This document shows positions 25,049 to 34,152 of a stretch of 64,000 bases of DNA, one piece after another (within the stretch, counting starts at the first letter, position 1; each line of letters opens with the position of its first letter). The position numbers were made by a program, and so were the translations under genes. Under the pieces are notes generated by a model. That model had not been told where the DNA came from, made no database searches, and saw only the letters and a list, made by a program, of their open reading frames with translations. Source of the DNA: Brevibacillus laterosporus (lineage in GTDB: Bacteria; Bacillota; Bacilli; Brevibacillales; Brevibacillaceae); contig CP033464.1 of assembly GCA_007833815.1 (NCBI GenBank), positions 4,210,001-4,274,000 on the forward strand. Direction: 5' to 3'.

Positions 25049-26746
25049 CTACATATTTTCATAATCCGCTTGTTCTAACCAGTCTACGATGTCCTTAACC
25101 ACTGAATCCAGACAACCTTCCTTAAACGGAGAGCGCAACTCCGCCAGCTCCACTATCTCTGTAAAGCTTTTGCTACCCCCTACCTCACAAATGCGCAAGT
25201 AATTTTCCCATGCATGTTCCCGGTCTTTATTAGCTAATTGCCAAAACTGGAAGGCACAAATTTGAGCAAGACCGTAGTCAATATAATAGAATGGGAACCT
25301 GAAGATATGGCGTTGTTGATGCCAGTAGTTACCTCGCTCTAAATAATCATTCTCTTCAAAGTTATAATAAGGGCGGTACTTTCGTTCCAACTGCCGCCAC
25401 GCCTGTTTACGCTCCTCTACACTTGCTGTGTGATTCTCGTAAACAAAATGCTGAAATTCGTCCACCATACAAATGTAGAGAATAGAAGAGAGGCTATCAT
25501 GTACATGCTCATATTTAAATTTCTCCGCGTCTTCTTTAAAAAAGAGCGCCATCCATGGCCATGTTAAAAATTCCATGCTCATGGAGTGAATCTCAGCTGA
25601 TTCACTAGTTGGGAAAATGCATTCTGGCATAGGAATATGTCTGCTTGTGTAAGCTTGGAAGGCATGACCAACCTCATGTGTAAGTACTATAACATCGTGA
25701 GAAGTACCATTGAAGTTGGCAAGGATAAATGGAACTTGTTGCTCCTGAAAATAATCGCAGTAGCCACCTGTCACTTTGCCTTTTCTACTATATACATCAA
25801 ATAAACCTCTATCTAGCATCATTTTGAAAAATTCGTTCGTCTCAGGTGATAGCTCTTCATACATCTTTTTTCCGTTTTCTAAAATCCACTCTGGATCACC
25901 CTTTGGAACTGGATTCCCAGTAGGAAATAACAAAGGATCATCATAATAAGTAAGAGTAGATACACCGATATGTTGGCGTTGGCGTTCTTTGAGACGATTC
26001 ACGGCCGGAACAATCTGCTCTTTCACTTGTTCACGAAATACGTTAACCATCTCTTTGTTATAATCAATTCTTTGCATACGAGCATAACCTAACTCCACAA
26101 AAGAAGGAAACCCTAATTTGTGGGCAATGGTCGTTCTAATCTGGACAAGCTTGTCGAAAATTTGATCTAGTTCTTCTTCATGATCTTTTAAATATTGATA
26201 TTTCGTTTCCATGGCTTTTTTACGGGTATCTCGATCAGTCGATTGTTGATAAGGACCTAGCTGTGGCAAGGATATTTCCTGACCGTCAAATTCAACCTTG
26301 GCACTTGCTATTAATTTTACATATTCACTGCAATATTTGTTCTCCTCCTGTAGATCATGCAAAATATCTGGAGAGAAGGTGCTCATTTGCTTTTCTGCCA
26401 ATGCAAAATAAACCTTTCCCCACTTTTCCTCATGATTTTCTCTGTGACGCGAATGTAAAATAGAACGATAATACTCGTTCTTCCACTCATCAAAGTATGG
26501 AACCTGCTCATCGTAAAATTCCTGTTCTGCCTGATAAAATTCATCTTCCGTATTAATTGAAAACCGGTTGCTTGCAGTGCTCCATGCTGTAAGAAACTTA
26601 CGTTGCAGGGCAAGAATGGCGGTTATGGCTGCTTCTTCTTGTTCATAGCTACTCGTTTCTGTGAAATTATTTAATTGTTCAGTAAATTCACCTTTCATTT
26701 GTGACATACTAATTCGTTCATACGGAAAATCCTTAAATTTTAACAT
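25049..26746 (-). CDS. M3-family oligoendopeptidase (PepF-like)
   Basis: This 565-residue zinc oligopeptidase is expected to degrade short peptides in the cytoplasm. The zinc motif is HEVGH in VLTHEVGHAFQAY, and the third ligand Glu lies in the FPTSESAEIHSMSMEF stretch. The late RFPFYYIDYGLAQICAFQF is typical of the M3B/PepF group. The length matches the shorter PepF-like members. GGGGGAG precedes the start. It is a single-gene unit. Confidence 0.93.
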   Translation of the reverse strand: MLKFKDFPYERISMSQMKGEFTEQLNNFTETSSYEQEEAAITAILALQRKFLTAWSTASNRFSINTEDEFYQAEQEFYDEQVPYFDEWKNEYYRSILHSRHRENHEEKWGKVYFALAEKQMSTFSPDILHDLQEENKYCSEYVKLIASAKVEFDGQEISLPQLGPYQQSTDRDTRKKAMETKYQYLKDHEEELDQIFDKLVQIRTTIAHKLGFPSFVELGYARMQRIDYNKEMVNVFREQVKEQIVPAVNRLKERQRQHIGVSTLTYYDDPLLFPTGNPVPKGDPEWILENGKKMYEELSPETNEFFKMMLDRGLFDVYSRKGKVTGGYCDYFQEQQVPFILANFNGTSHDVIVLTHEVGHAFQAYTSRHIPMPECIFPTSESAEIHSMSMEFLTWPWMALFFKEDAEKFKYEHVHDSLSSILYICMVDEFQHFVYENHTASVEERKQAWRQLERKYRPYYNFEENDYLERGNYWHQQRHIFRFPFYYIDYGLAQICAFQFWQLANKDREHAWENYLRICEVGGSKSFTEIVELAELRSPFKEGCLDSVVKDIVDWLEQADYENM

Positions 26747-27080
26747 ACGTGCTATCTCCCCCTTCTCTCTATTCTTAGATTCGTTTTAGAACAGAAAACT
26801 CCTGCTTTTTTATTAAGAATGGCTTCAAGATAACCAGTACCATTAAAGAAAAACTTTTCAATATGTCTATTTTCCTGCTATATTTATATCATTTGACCTA
26901 TCTCTCGTTTTTTCTTACAATTTATACTTGAAAAGGACTAAATTTACTTATTTCAAAAAAACATCTTTTATGTTATTAATATGTATGATTAAACCAAGCA
27001 GGATATTGTTATTATTTGTCGAATCTTGCAATGAGAACTAATGTTCAATTTTGGATATGTCACCTATAGGAGGAAAAGAA
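26747..27080. other. Divergent intergenic region
   Basis: This AT-rich gap separates the divergent M3 peptidase and BMP-like genes. It holds the sigma-H-like promoter reported separately and no coding frame that I can support. Confidence 0.6.
26998..27024 (+). promoter_or_regulatory. Candidate sigma-H promoter
   Basis: GCAGGATAT (26998-27006) fits the sigma-H -35 consensus RnAGGAWWW exactly. After 11 bases GTCGAAT (27018-27024) fits the -10 RnnGAAT. It sits about 55 bases before the GTG start at 27081. Confidence 0.6.
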
Positions 27081-28079
27081 GTGACCGAACAATCCAAGGG
27101 TTTCGTCTACATTATTGGAGCTTTGGTAATCTGGTTACTTTTGCTCCTAACCTTTCAATTTCTACTAAATATGAAACAAATCCAAGAGTTCACACGAAAA
27201 AGTGTAGCGGAACATCAAATTGCTTTGATTCTAGAAGGTCCTACTTACGATCAAGCTTGGAATAGTGCAGCATTGCAGACCATGTATAAGCTGCAAGACA
27301 AATACCATTTTGATCTAGAGATCGTACGAGAAGTGGATAGAAATAAGATTAATAAAGTGGCGACCCATCTAGCGGAGTCAGGTTATGATTTAATTTTGGG
27401 TCATGGAATTGTTTTCTCAGATCCCTTTACAGAAGTAGCTGTAAATTATCCAAAAACACGTTTTGTTACACTTAATGGAACAGCCACTTATCCAAATCAG
27501 ACGGCCATTCAATTTGATATGGAACCAGCTGGTTATATGATCGGTAAACTGGCTACCTTGATGTCCAAAACAAAAACGGTCGGTTTTATCGTTGCGGATA
27601 TGCCAAATGATAAGCCACTTGCTAATGGATTGAAACGTGGCGTTATGGAAACAGATCCATCCGTAAAAGCTTTAGTCACATTTATTCCAGATTACAATGA
27701 TACAGAAGCCGCAGTCAAAGCCGCTCGCAACTTGATGAATGAGCACAATGCTGATGTGATTTACTCTGCGGGAGATAGTATTAATTTACAAGTAATTAAT
27801 GAGGTGCAAAAGCGAAATGTACTTGCTATCGGTTATATTAGTGACCAGCGTTTCTTAGCTCCTAATCACGTGATTTCTAGTTTGGTGCAGGACGTACAAC
27901 AAATTTATACGACCCTCATTGAACAATATCTCCAAGAAAGGCTTCAGAGTGGTACTGTGCTATATGGACTTAATGAAAATGTCAACTGTTTAGGTCCTTA
28001 TGGGAAAATGGTCCCTATTTCTGTCCAACTGGAGATGAATCGTACCATTGAAAAACTAAAACGAGCCAATGCCCATTGA
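27081..28079 (+). CDS. Membrane-anchored BMP/Med-family protein
   Basis: This 332-residue protein has one N-terminal membrane helix (about 9-30) and then a periplasmic-binding fold of the BMP (PnrA/Med) type. Marks are IALILEGPTYDQAWNSAA, DLILGHGIVFSDPF, AGYMIGKLATLMSKTKTVGF and a late KMVPISVQLE. BMP lipoproteins bind nucleosides for ABC importers, whereas B. subtilis Med affects comK. There is no lipobox and no transporter here, so a sensory role is more likely. GTG at 27081 follows AGGAGG by seven bases. The kinase gene begins 22 bases after its stop. Confidence 0.85.
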   Translation: MTEQSKGFVYIIGALVIWLLLLLTFQFLLNMKQIQEFTRKSVAEHQIALILEGPTYDQAWNSAALQTMYKLQDKYHFDLEIVREVDRNKINKVATHLAESGYDLILGHGIVFSDPFTEVAVNYPKTRFVTLNGTATYPNQTAIQFDMEPAGYMIGKLATLMSKTKTVGFIVADMPNDKPLANGLKRGVMETDPSVKALVTFIPDYNDTEAAVKAARNLMNEHNADVIYSAGDSINLQVINEVQKRNVLAIGYISDQRFLAPNHVISSLVQDVQQIYTTLIEQYLQERLQSGTVLYGLNENVNCLGPYGKMVPISVQLEMNRTIEKLKRANAH

Positions 28080-28101
28080 TAATGGCTTAGGAGGGATTTT
28101 T

Positions 28102-29952
28102 GTGTCCCCTTTTCGCAACATGGGATTTCAGATGAAAATGATGTTAAGTTACTTTGTGATGATGCTTCTCATTGGCTCCGTTGCAATCCTGAACAGTTAT
28201 CAAATTACCAAGGTAACCTCTGAGGAATCTCATTTAACGCAAAAGGTTGTTCCGCAAACCAATGCTTTACTAGAACTGAAAAATCAATTGTACACGAAGA
28301 TGTTTGCCCTACAGATGTATGTATCCACTCAGGAACCGAACTATCTAGAAAAATACTATACGGTGTTCGAGTTACGCGATACGTTTACTATGTTGAAACG
28401 AAATGAAGAAAACAAAGAATTTTTCCGAATTATCGACCTTATTCACGAGTTAGATCTTATTTTTCTTAATAAGGTAGATCCATTACTCAAGGCAAACAAC
28501 GTAGATGCTGTTACCTTCGTCTTGACAACAGAAGTAGACCCTAAGATCGCTTATTTAGAGAAATTTGTCAGTTTGTCTTTACGAACGATTGAAGCGAAAA
28601 CATCAGAAGAAGTGCTAAACAGTAGCAAGAGACTAAAATTTTCACTGATTATTACATATACAATTTCTGTAGCATCCATCTTGTTCGGCTTATTTTGTAC
28701 ACTCTATTTCCGAAAAGAACTGATGCGTCCTATTCGCTCGCTACTTAGACAAGTACGGGAGGTTTCACACGGAACATTCGGGCAACAAATTACTTACAGT
28801 GTACGCGATGAATTTTTTGAATTAGCACAGGAATGTAACAAAATGTCTCGCAATATTTCTATTCTCTTTCAACAAGGAGAGCGGCAAAATCAAACGTTGG
28901 CCCAAGAAAAATATGTGCGGGAACAAATTCTTGATTCCTTGCCTGTAGGGATTATTACCCGTCATTTTGTTACTGGTGAAGTCTATATTAATCGCAAAGC
29001 CTTAGAATTGGTGCAGTTAGATGAAGAGTCCTATCCTCGCACAGTGACACCACAAGTCTGGGTGACGAAAGATGATCCAGACATTGACTGTGATTCGGTT
29101 TGGTTTGAAAATAAAAAAATGGAGCTATTACACAAAAATAACTCCCCTTTTCTTGGGTTAGTTTCCTATGTCCCCCTACGCGATAATGATCAAGGAAATA
29201 TGGGATGGATGGTTGTTTTGTCAGATATTACCGAACAAGAACAGGTACAACAGTATATTCACCAATCGGAAAAACTAGCCTTAGTGGGACAATTAGCTGC
29301 TGGCGCCGCCCACGAAATTCGTAACCCTCTGACGGTAATCTATGGATTTATTCAACTTTTACAACAAAAGTTAACTAAGGAAGAGCGTAAACAATACCAT
29401 CTAGCATTAGTGCTACAAGAGATTGAACGTGTGAACAAAATCGTTACAGAAATGTTACTTTTGTCTAAACCTTCGACACCTATTAATCGTGAAATTCCTG
29501 CCTTGGAGCTATTGAACTCAATCTTCACCCTAACAAAGGGGGAAGCTCTTCTGCATGGAATTGAGATGAAATTTATTTGTCCCTCAACCATCTCACTTTA
29601 TGTTGATCAGGAGCAAATGAAGCAAATCCTGTTAAATCTAATGAAAAACAGCATGGAGGCAATGCCTCAAGGTGGACAACTAAAAGTCGTTTGTACAGAA
29701 ACGAAATTAGGCGTACGTATTCGCATTATTGATACCGGAAACGGTATTCCTGCCGAGTATCTATCTCGTGTAATGGATCCTTTCTTCTCTGAGAAAGAAG
29801 GGGGAACAGGTCTAGGTCTACCTATTACGATGCGTCTTGTGAGCAATCATGGCGGTGAAATGCAAATTGAGAGCGAATTAGGCAAAGGTACTACCATTAC
29901 CATTGATCTCCCCAACCAGCAAAAAAAGCTGAAGGATCAGACCAGATCATAA
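28102..29952 (+). CDS. Membrane sensor histidine kinase paired with BMP protein
   Basis: This 616-residue kinase starts with GTG at 28102 after AGGAGGG. It has a first membrane helix (about 10-32), an extracellular helical region of about 150 residues, a second helix (about 183-206), a HAMP domain, a PAS-like region (about 275-390) and HisKA, where the His lies in GAAHEIRNPLTVIYG. The ATPase domain has an N box (NLMKNSMEAMPQGG), G1 (DTGNGIPAEY) and G2 (GGTGLGL). It has no partner regulator nearby. With the BMP-like gene and sigma-H-like promoter upstream it may feed the Spo0 phosphorelay. Confidence 0.9.
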   Translation: MSPFRNMGFQMKMMLSYFVMMLLIGSVAILNSYQITKVTSEESHLTQKVVPQTNALLELKNQLYTKMFALQMYVSTQEPNYLEKYYTVFELRDTFTMLKRNEENKEFFRIIDLIHELDLIFLNKVDPLLKANNVDAVTFVLTTEVDPKIAYLEKFVSLSLRTIEAKTSEEVLNSSKRLKFSLIITYTISVASILFGLFCTLYFRKELMRPIRSLLRQVREVSHGTFGQQITYSVRDEFFELAQECNKMSRNISILFQQGERQNQTLAQEKYVREQILDSLPVGIITRHFVTGEVYINRKALELVQLDEESYPRTVTPQVWVTKDDPDIDCDSVWFENKKMELLHKNNSPFLGLVSYVPLRDNDQGNMGWMVVLSDITEQEQVQQYIHQSEKLALVGQLAAGAAHEIRNPLTVIYGFIQLLQQKLTKEERKQYHLALVLQEIERVNKIVTEMLLLSKPSTPINREIPALELLNSIFTLTKGEALLHGIEMKFICPSTISLYVDQEQMKQILLNLMKNSMEAMPQGGQLKVVCTETKLGVRIRIIDTGNGIPAEYLSRVMDPFFSEKEGGTGLGLPITMRLVSNHGGEMQIESELGKGTTITIDLPNQQKKLKDQTRS

Positions 29953-29982
29953 AAACACATAAAACAACACCTTACAATAAAT

Positions 29983-30016
29983 AAAAGGGGTATTCGAATA
30001 GTCGAATGCCCCTTTT
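29983..30016. terminator. Bidirectional terminator
   Basis: The stem of 29983-29997 with 30002-30016 (AAAAGGGG/CCCCTTTT outer arms, one G-T pair) lies between the convergent kinase and pncB genes. T runs flank both sides. Confidence 0.85.
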
Positions 30017-30027
30017 GTTTTTCTATT

Positions 30028-31470
30028 TTACTTTTGCTTATACTGCGAAATGAGATTCATTTTGGTATCCCATACCAATTGGCTTAAATCTACTGGATAT
30101 CTCTCTGGATTTAATTTGCGTAGATACTCATCCCAGAACATTTGATACTGTCCCTTATGGTATTCTTTTGTTTCTTCCAGAGACGGTGACTCATACACCA
30201 AAACTCCATCCGTATAGATCGTTTGTAGCAACTCGATTGCCTCGTAGTTCTCCACGAATTTATGGAGATAAACGTGAACTGGATCAAATAACATGATTCG
30301 TGGCAGACCATGCACTTGCTCTTCAGCCATCGCAATATAATCCCCTTCTGCCTTGCCTGTATCCTTGTTGATTACTCGATAAACGCGCTTGTTGCCTGGT
30401 GTGGTAATTTTTTCCGGATTACCCGAGATTTTAATCGTAGGAATGTAGTGGTTATCCTCTTTCTTTGCTACCACTTTGTAAACCCCGCCTAATGCCGGAT
30501 TATCCTCCGCCGTAATCAGCTTAGTTCCAACACCCCAGGTATCAATCTGCGCGCCCTGCATTTTCAAGTTAAAAATCACACCCTCATCCAAATCGTTGGA
30601 TGCAATAATACCAACTTCCGGGAATCCAGCATCGTCCAGCATTTTGCGAGCTTTCCTCGATAGATAAGCAATATCGCCACTATCCAATCGAATGCCTTTT
30701 AAACGCTTGCCTTCTTTGCGTAGCTTCTCTCCCACCTTGATGGCATTCGGTACTCCGCTTTTTAACGTATCATATGTATCAACAAGTAAAACCACATTGT
30801 CAGGAAGCGCCCTAGCAAATTTCTCAAACGCTTCTTCTTCCGTAGCATGGTCCTGTACCCAAGAATGGGCGTGTGTACCCTTTGTAGGGATTTTAAACAG
30901 CATACCAGCCCGCATGTTAGACGTGGCATCAAATCCCGCTAAATAAGCTGCACGTGCTCCCCATACAGCTGCATCTGCTTCCTGTGCTCGTCTGGTACCA
31001 AACTCTAACAATGTCTCGTTTGGTGCAATCAGACGAATGCGTGCCGCTTTTGTTGCGATCAGAATCTGATAGTTTATAAAGTTTAGGATTGCTGTTTCAA
31101 TTAATTGCGCTTCAAAGACGCGAGCTTCTACCTGTAACAATGGTTCATTTGGAAAAATAATGGTACCTTCTGCCATACAACGAAGTTGACCCGTAAAACG
31201 CAATCCCGCTAATTCTTCTAAGAAGGCAGGTTCATAATTTTCTTCCTGCTCCGCCAAGTACTCCAGCTCTTGTTTTGTAAAGTGTAGACTGTCAATATAT
31301 TCAATGACCCTTTGTAAGCCGGCAAACACAGCAAAGCCATTTCCAAAAGGCAACTTCCGGAAATAAGCCTCAAAGACACGAATTTGATTGTGAGTACCAT
31401 TTTTCCAATGAGCATACATCATGTTGATCTGATATTTGTCCGTATGTAACGTCAAATTCTCATAGTTCAC
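30028..31470 (-). CDS. pncB: Nicotinate phosphoribosyltransferase
   Basis: This 480-residue enzyme makes nicotinate mononucleotide from nicotinate, PRPP and ATP, the entry step of the Preiss-Handler NAD salvage route. Family marks are LTDKYQ-like LHTDKYQINMMYAHW, EFGTRRAQEADAA with the catalytic His region, SNMRAGMLFKIPTKGTHAHSW, GIRLDSGDIAYLSRKAR and IIASNDLDEGVI. GTG at 31470 is chosen because AAAGGAG lies nine bases ahead and the upstream pncA-like gene ends 14 bases away. They form a salvage operon. Confidence 0.94.
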   Translation of the reverse strand: MNYENLTLHTDKYQINMMYAHWKNGTHNQIRVFEAYFRKLPFGNGFAVFAGLQRVIEYIDSLHFTKQELEYLAEQEENYEPAFLEELAGLRFTGQLRCMAEGTIIFPNEPLLQVEARVFEAQLIETAILNFINYQILIATKAARIRLIAPNETLLEFGTRRAQEADAAVWGARAAYLAGFDATSNMRAGMLFKIPTKGTHAHSWVQDHATEEEAFEKFARALPDNVVLLVDTYDTLKSGVPNAIKVGEKLRKEGKRLKGIRLDSGDIAYLSRKARKMLDDAGFPEVGIIASNDLDEGVIFNLKMQGAQIDTWGVGTKLITAEDNPALGGVYKVVAKKEDNHYIPTIKISGNPEKITTPGNKRVYRVINKDTGKAEGDYIAMAEEQVHGLPRIMLFDPVHVYLHKFVENYEAIELLQTIYTDGVLVYESPSLEETKEYHKGQYQMFWDEYLRKLNPERYPVDLSQLVWDTKMNLISQYKQK

Positions 31471-31484
31471 AGCTGGCAGCTCCT

Positions 31485-32033
31485 TTATTTTGACACGACG
31501 GTGGCACCCATCGCATTCTTGAAGTGTTGCAAGGCCCATTCATGCCCTGTAGCAGAGAAGCTTTGCACGGCATCCTCATGAATAACCACTTGAAATCCAC
31601 GATTGTACGCATCAACAGCCGTATGAAGTACACAAATATCTGTACATACGCCAGTCAGATGAATTTCCGTAATACCTTTTGTCCGCAGACGAATGTCCAA
31701 ATCGGTTCCTGCAAAAGAACTATATCTGGTTTTATCCATCCAGATAATGCGTTCATTATTTTGTTCATAAACCGTCTGAACGCTCCCATAAAGATCGCGT
31801 CCATGTGTCCCCCGAATGTTATGAGGAGGATATAATTTTGTCTCAGGATGGTCAGGGTCGTTCTCCTCATGAAGATCAACAGCCATAATAATCTCATCCC
31901 CGGTTTGCAGAAACTCTTCTAATAGCGAAACAATACGATCCTCAATAGCTTGTCCAGGAGCCCCACATGTTAGTGCTCCCTCGTCAGCGACAAAATCAAC
32001 CGTATAATCAATAACAAGTAGTGCGCGGTTCAT
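31485..32033 (-). CDS. pncA: Nicotinamidase (isochorismatase-fold)
   Basis: This 182-residue cysteine hydrolase deamidates nicotinamide to nicotinate. The triad is visible as Asp in VIDYTVDF, Lys in MDKTRYSSFAGTDL and Cys in LTGVCTDICVLHTA. VDLHEENDPDHPE gives the metal-binding Asp/His pair. The ATG at 32033 follows GGAAGGAG; the long upstream frame to 32162 is not needed. The product feeds PncB, encoded next on the same strand, which supports the nicotinamidase call over other isochorismatase-like hydrolases. Confidence 0.92.
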   Translation of the reverse strand: MNRALLVIDYTVDFVADEGALTCGAPGQAIEDRIVSLLEEFLQTGDEIIMAVDLHEENDPDHPETKLYPPHNIRGTHGRDLYGSVQTVYEQNNERIIWMDKTRYSSFAGTDLDIRLRTKGITEIHLTGVCTDICVLHTAVDAYNRGFQVVIHEDAVQSFSATGHEWALQHFKNAMGATVVSK

Positions 32034-32141
32034 CAGCCACATCTCCTTCCCGAAGGCGGCTCTCCATGTAAATGTGTGCCGCTTTGCATTCATATGCAAC
32101 ATTGTATGATGAGGACATACCGTTGTCAAACCAAGAAAATA

Positions 32142-32157
32142 GCCCGTTTGAACGGGC
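32142..32157 (-). terminator. Terminator of the alpha/beta hydrolase gene
   Basis: GCCCGTT (32142-32148) pairs with AACGGGC (32151-32157). A T-rich tract follows on the minus strand. Confidence 0.75.
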
Positions 32158-32183
32158 ATCAATTGGCTACTCTATTTTTTCGA

Positions 32184-32969
32184 TTATTCCAGAAAGGAGG
32201 TTACCGCTGTCAACCATTGTTGTGGAGTTTCGATCATCCCCATATGACCTGCTCCCTCAAGCAATACGGTTGTTACATTCTCCCTATGTACAAGAAACGT
32301 TTTTTGAAGTGGTATCACTTTATCTTCACTGCCTGCCATCAGCAGAATCGGACAAGATAATTCCTCGATAACAGAGGTTCGATCAGGACGATCCTTCATC
32401 CCTGCTAAGGAGTGTATAGCTCCCTCGGGGGTTGTTTCGTAGCCCATTTGTTTTATCTCCTCTTCCCATTTCGGGTTCTGGCTCAAAAATCCAGGCGCAC
32501 ATAGTTTGGGAATTAATTGATCAACAAATGGTATAATCCCTTGCTCCTCAATCGTCTTTATACCAGTAGCCCGATTTAGCTTCCCTTGTTCGTCATCAGG
32601 CAAAGATGTCGAGTGAATAAGGCCCAAATGATCTAACCAAATCTGATAACGACTGGCAAACGCTAGACTAATGTAACCTCCTAACGAATGGCCAAACAAA
32701 GAAATACGATCAACATGTAAATGATGTAATAAATCGCGCAAATCATTAGCAAAGCTCTCCATGGTGTAGGTTCCAACTGGCGACCAGCTATCCCCATGTC
32801 CACGAAGATCAGGTGCAATAACAGTATATCGCTCCGCTAATTGGTTCATTACAGCCTCCCAATAAAGCAAGCTACCACAGAAACCATGCAGTAATACAAC
32901 AACAGGTCCCTCTCCTTGTTTATGATAGGCGATTCTTTTTCCATGAATGTCAGCAAACTGTTTTTGCAT
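32184..32969 (-). CDS. Alpha/beta hydrolase
   Basis: This 261-residue hydrolase has the oxyanion HGFCGS, the nucleophile elbow GHSLGG, an acid in AGSEDKVIP and a terminal His in GAGHMGMIE. It resembles the MenH/BioH-like esterase group, but the substrate cannot be deduced. AAGGAGGGG precedes the ATG. It has its own terminator and is not obviously part of the NAD salvage unit. Confidence 0.92.
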   Translation of the reverse strand: MQKQFADIHGKRIAYHKQGEGPVVVLLHGFCGSLLYWEAVMNQLAERYTVIAPDLRGHGDSWSPVGTYTMESFANDLRDLLHHLHVDRISLFGHSLGGYISLAFASRYQIWLDHLGLIHSTSLPDDEQGKLNRATGIKTIEEQGIIPFVDQLIPKLCAPGFLSQNPKWEEEIKQMGYETTPEGAIHSLAGMKDRPDRTSVIEELSCPILLMAGSEDKVIPLQKTFLVHRENVTTVLLEGAGHMGMIETPQQWLTAVTSFLE

Positions 32970-33079
32970 GTTGCCACCCCTCCTTATCCGTTATTCTGTT
33001 TATTCTTACCCAAACTAGCAAGCATTTGACACAATGATGATTTTTGAGGCTTGGATTAACGGAATCCAGTAGTACAGGT

Positions 33080-33106
33080 ACACAACTGTTCGTATATCAT
33101 AAACTG
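33080..33106 (+). promoter_or_regulatory. Candidate sigma-K promoter
   Basis: AC at 33080-33081 is followed after 16 bases by CATAAACTG (33098-33106). This agrees with the sigma-K pattern AC-N16/17-CATANNNTA except for the last base. It lies about 34 bases before the CotS-like start. Confidence 0.5.
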
Positions 33107-33139
33107 AAAGATAACGATTTAGAGGATGTGAACATTCTC

Positions 33140-34129
33140 ATGAACAAGTACCTTGCAAAAAAAGTGAAAGAGCAGTATGGGTTGACTATTCGCTCCAGTA
33201 AAAATTTGAGTCGTATCCCATCTGTACATGTCAGTAAAATCATAACCGATCAAGGAATTTATCTTTTGAAGGGGAAAAAAGAGCAGAAAAGCCGAATGCA
33301 TTACATTCGAGCTACTCAACAGCATCTGCACAAAAAAAAAGTTCTAATACCGCGCGAATATCCAACAGTAAGCGGAAAACCTTATTTTGTATTTGAAAAG
33401 AAAAGCTACATTTTACAAGAATGGATTAAAGGAAAGAGTCCTACTGCTCGTTCTCAGCAAAATATTCTAAAACTAGGCTCACTCATCGGTCGTTTTCACC
33501 AACGCTCCTTAGAATTTTCTCCCCCAGTTGGCTGTCGAGCCATGGGAGCCTTGGACTGGGAAAACAAATATCAAGCGGATATAAAACGCATCAAGCAGTG
33601 GTATAGAAGGCATCATCGCTCTCACTCACTTAAAATCAAATGGATTGTGCGTTACTGCAAACGATTTATAGCACGTGCAGAGTGGGCTTATAAAACCTTA
33701 CTAGCTTATCCCTTTTACCACCAATGGAAATCATATCCAGATAATCAACATTATTTATGTCATGGAGATTATCACCCACGTAACACCTTGTTGCACAAAG
33801 CCACACATTATCTCATCGACTGGGAACACGTTTGCCATGATTTTGTTTCCAAGGATATTTCTCGTATGCACTTTATGATCATGCGTAAACATAAGTCGTT
33901 TTGTAAATCACGCTTCAAAGCTTTTTTGCAAGCATATCAACAGGAAAATCCACTACAGGAGCAAGAACTTGGGCTTCTGTATATTGACCTCTCCTTCCCT
34001 CACATATTTGAACGATTTATACGTAAACGACTGTATCATAAAATGAATACCAAAGAAGTCGCTCAATTTGTTACGTATGAATGGAAAAAAACACTTTACA
34101 TGTGCCGAAAAGCCAAGCTCTATTGCTGA
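33140..34129 (+). CDS. CotS-family spore coat kinase-like protein
   Basis: This 329-residue protein has the aminoglycoside-phosphotransferase/choline-kinase fold used by CotS, YsxE and YutH of the spore coat. Marks are YLLKGKK in the N-lobe, ILQEWIKGKSP, the Brenner motif CHGDYHPRNTLL and YLIDWEH for the metal-binding Asp. The ATG at 33140 is chosen because a sigma-K-like promoter ends just upstream, which excludes the longer frame from 33044. The sequence is unusually basic (many K/R/H), as in coat proteins. Mother-cell expression is inferred. Confidence 0.83.
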   Translation: MNKYLAKKVKEQYGLTIRSSKNLSRIPSVHVSKIITDQGIYLLKGKKEQKSRMHYIRATQQHLHKKKVLIPREYPTVSGKPYFVFEKKSYILQEWIKGKSPTARSQQNILKLGSLIGRFHQRSLEFSPPVGCRAMGALDWENKYQADIKRIKQWYRRHHRSHSLKIKWIVRYCKRFIARAEWAYKTLLAYPFYHQWKSYPDNQHYLCHGDYHPRNTLLHKATHYLIDWEHVCHDFVSKDISRMHFMIMRKHKSFCKSRFKAFLQAYQQENPLQEQELGLLYIDLSFPHIFERFIRKRLYHKMNTKEVAQFVTYEWKKTLYMCRKAKLYC

Positions 34130-34138
34130 GCTTGGCTT
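34110..34138. terminator. Bidirectional terminator
   Basis: AAGCCAAGCTC (34110-34120) pairs perfectly with GAGCTTGGCTT (34128-34138) between convergent genes. The left arm overlaps the end of the CotS-like gene. Confidence 0.8.
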
Positions 34139-34152
34139 ACAGACATATCATT

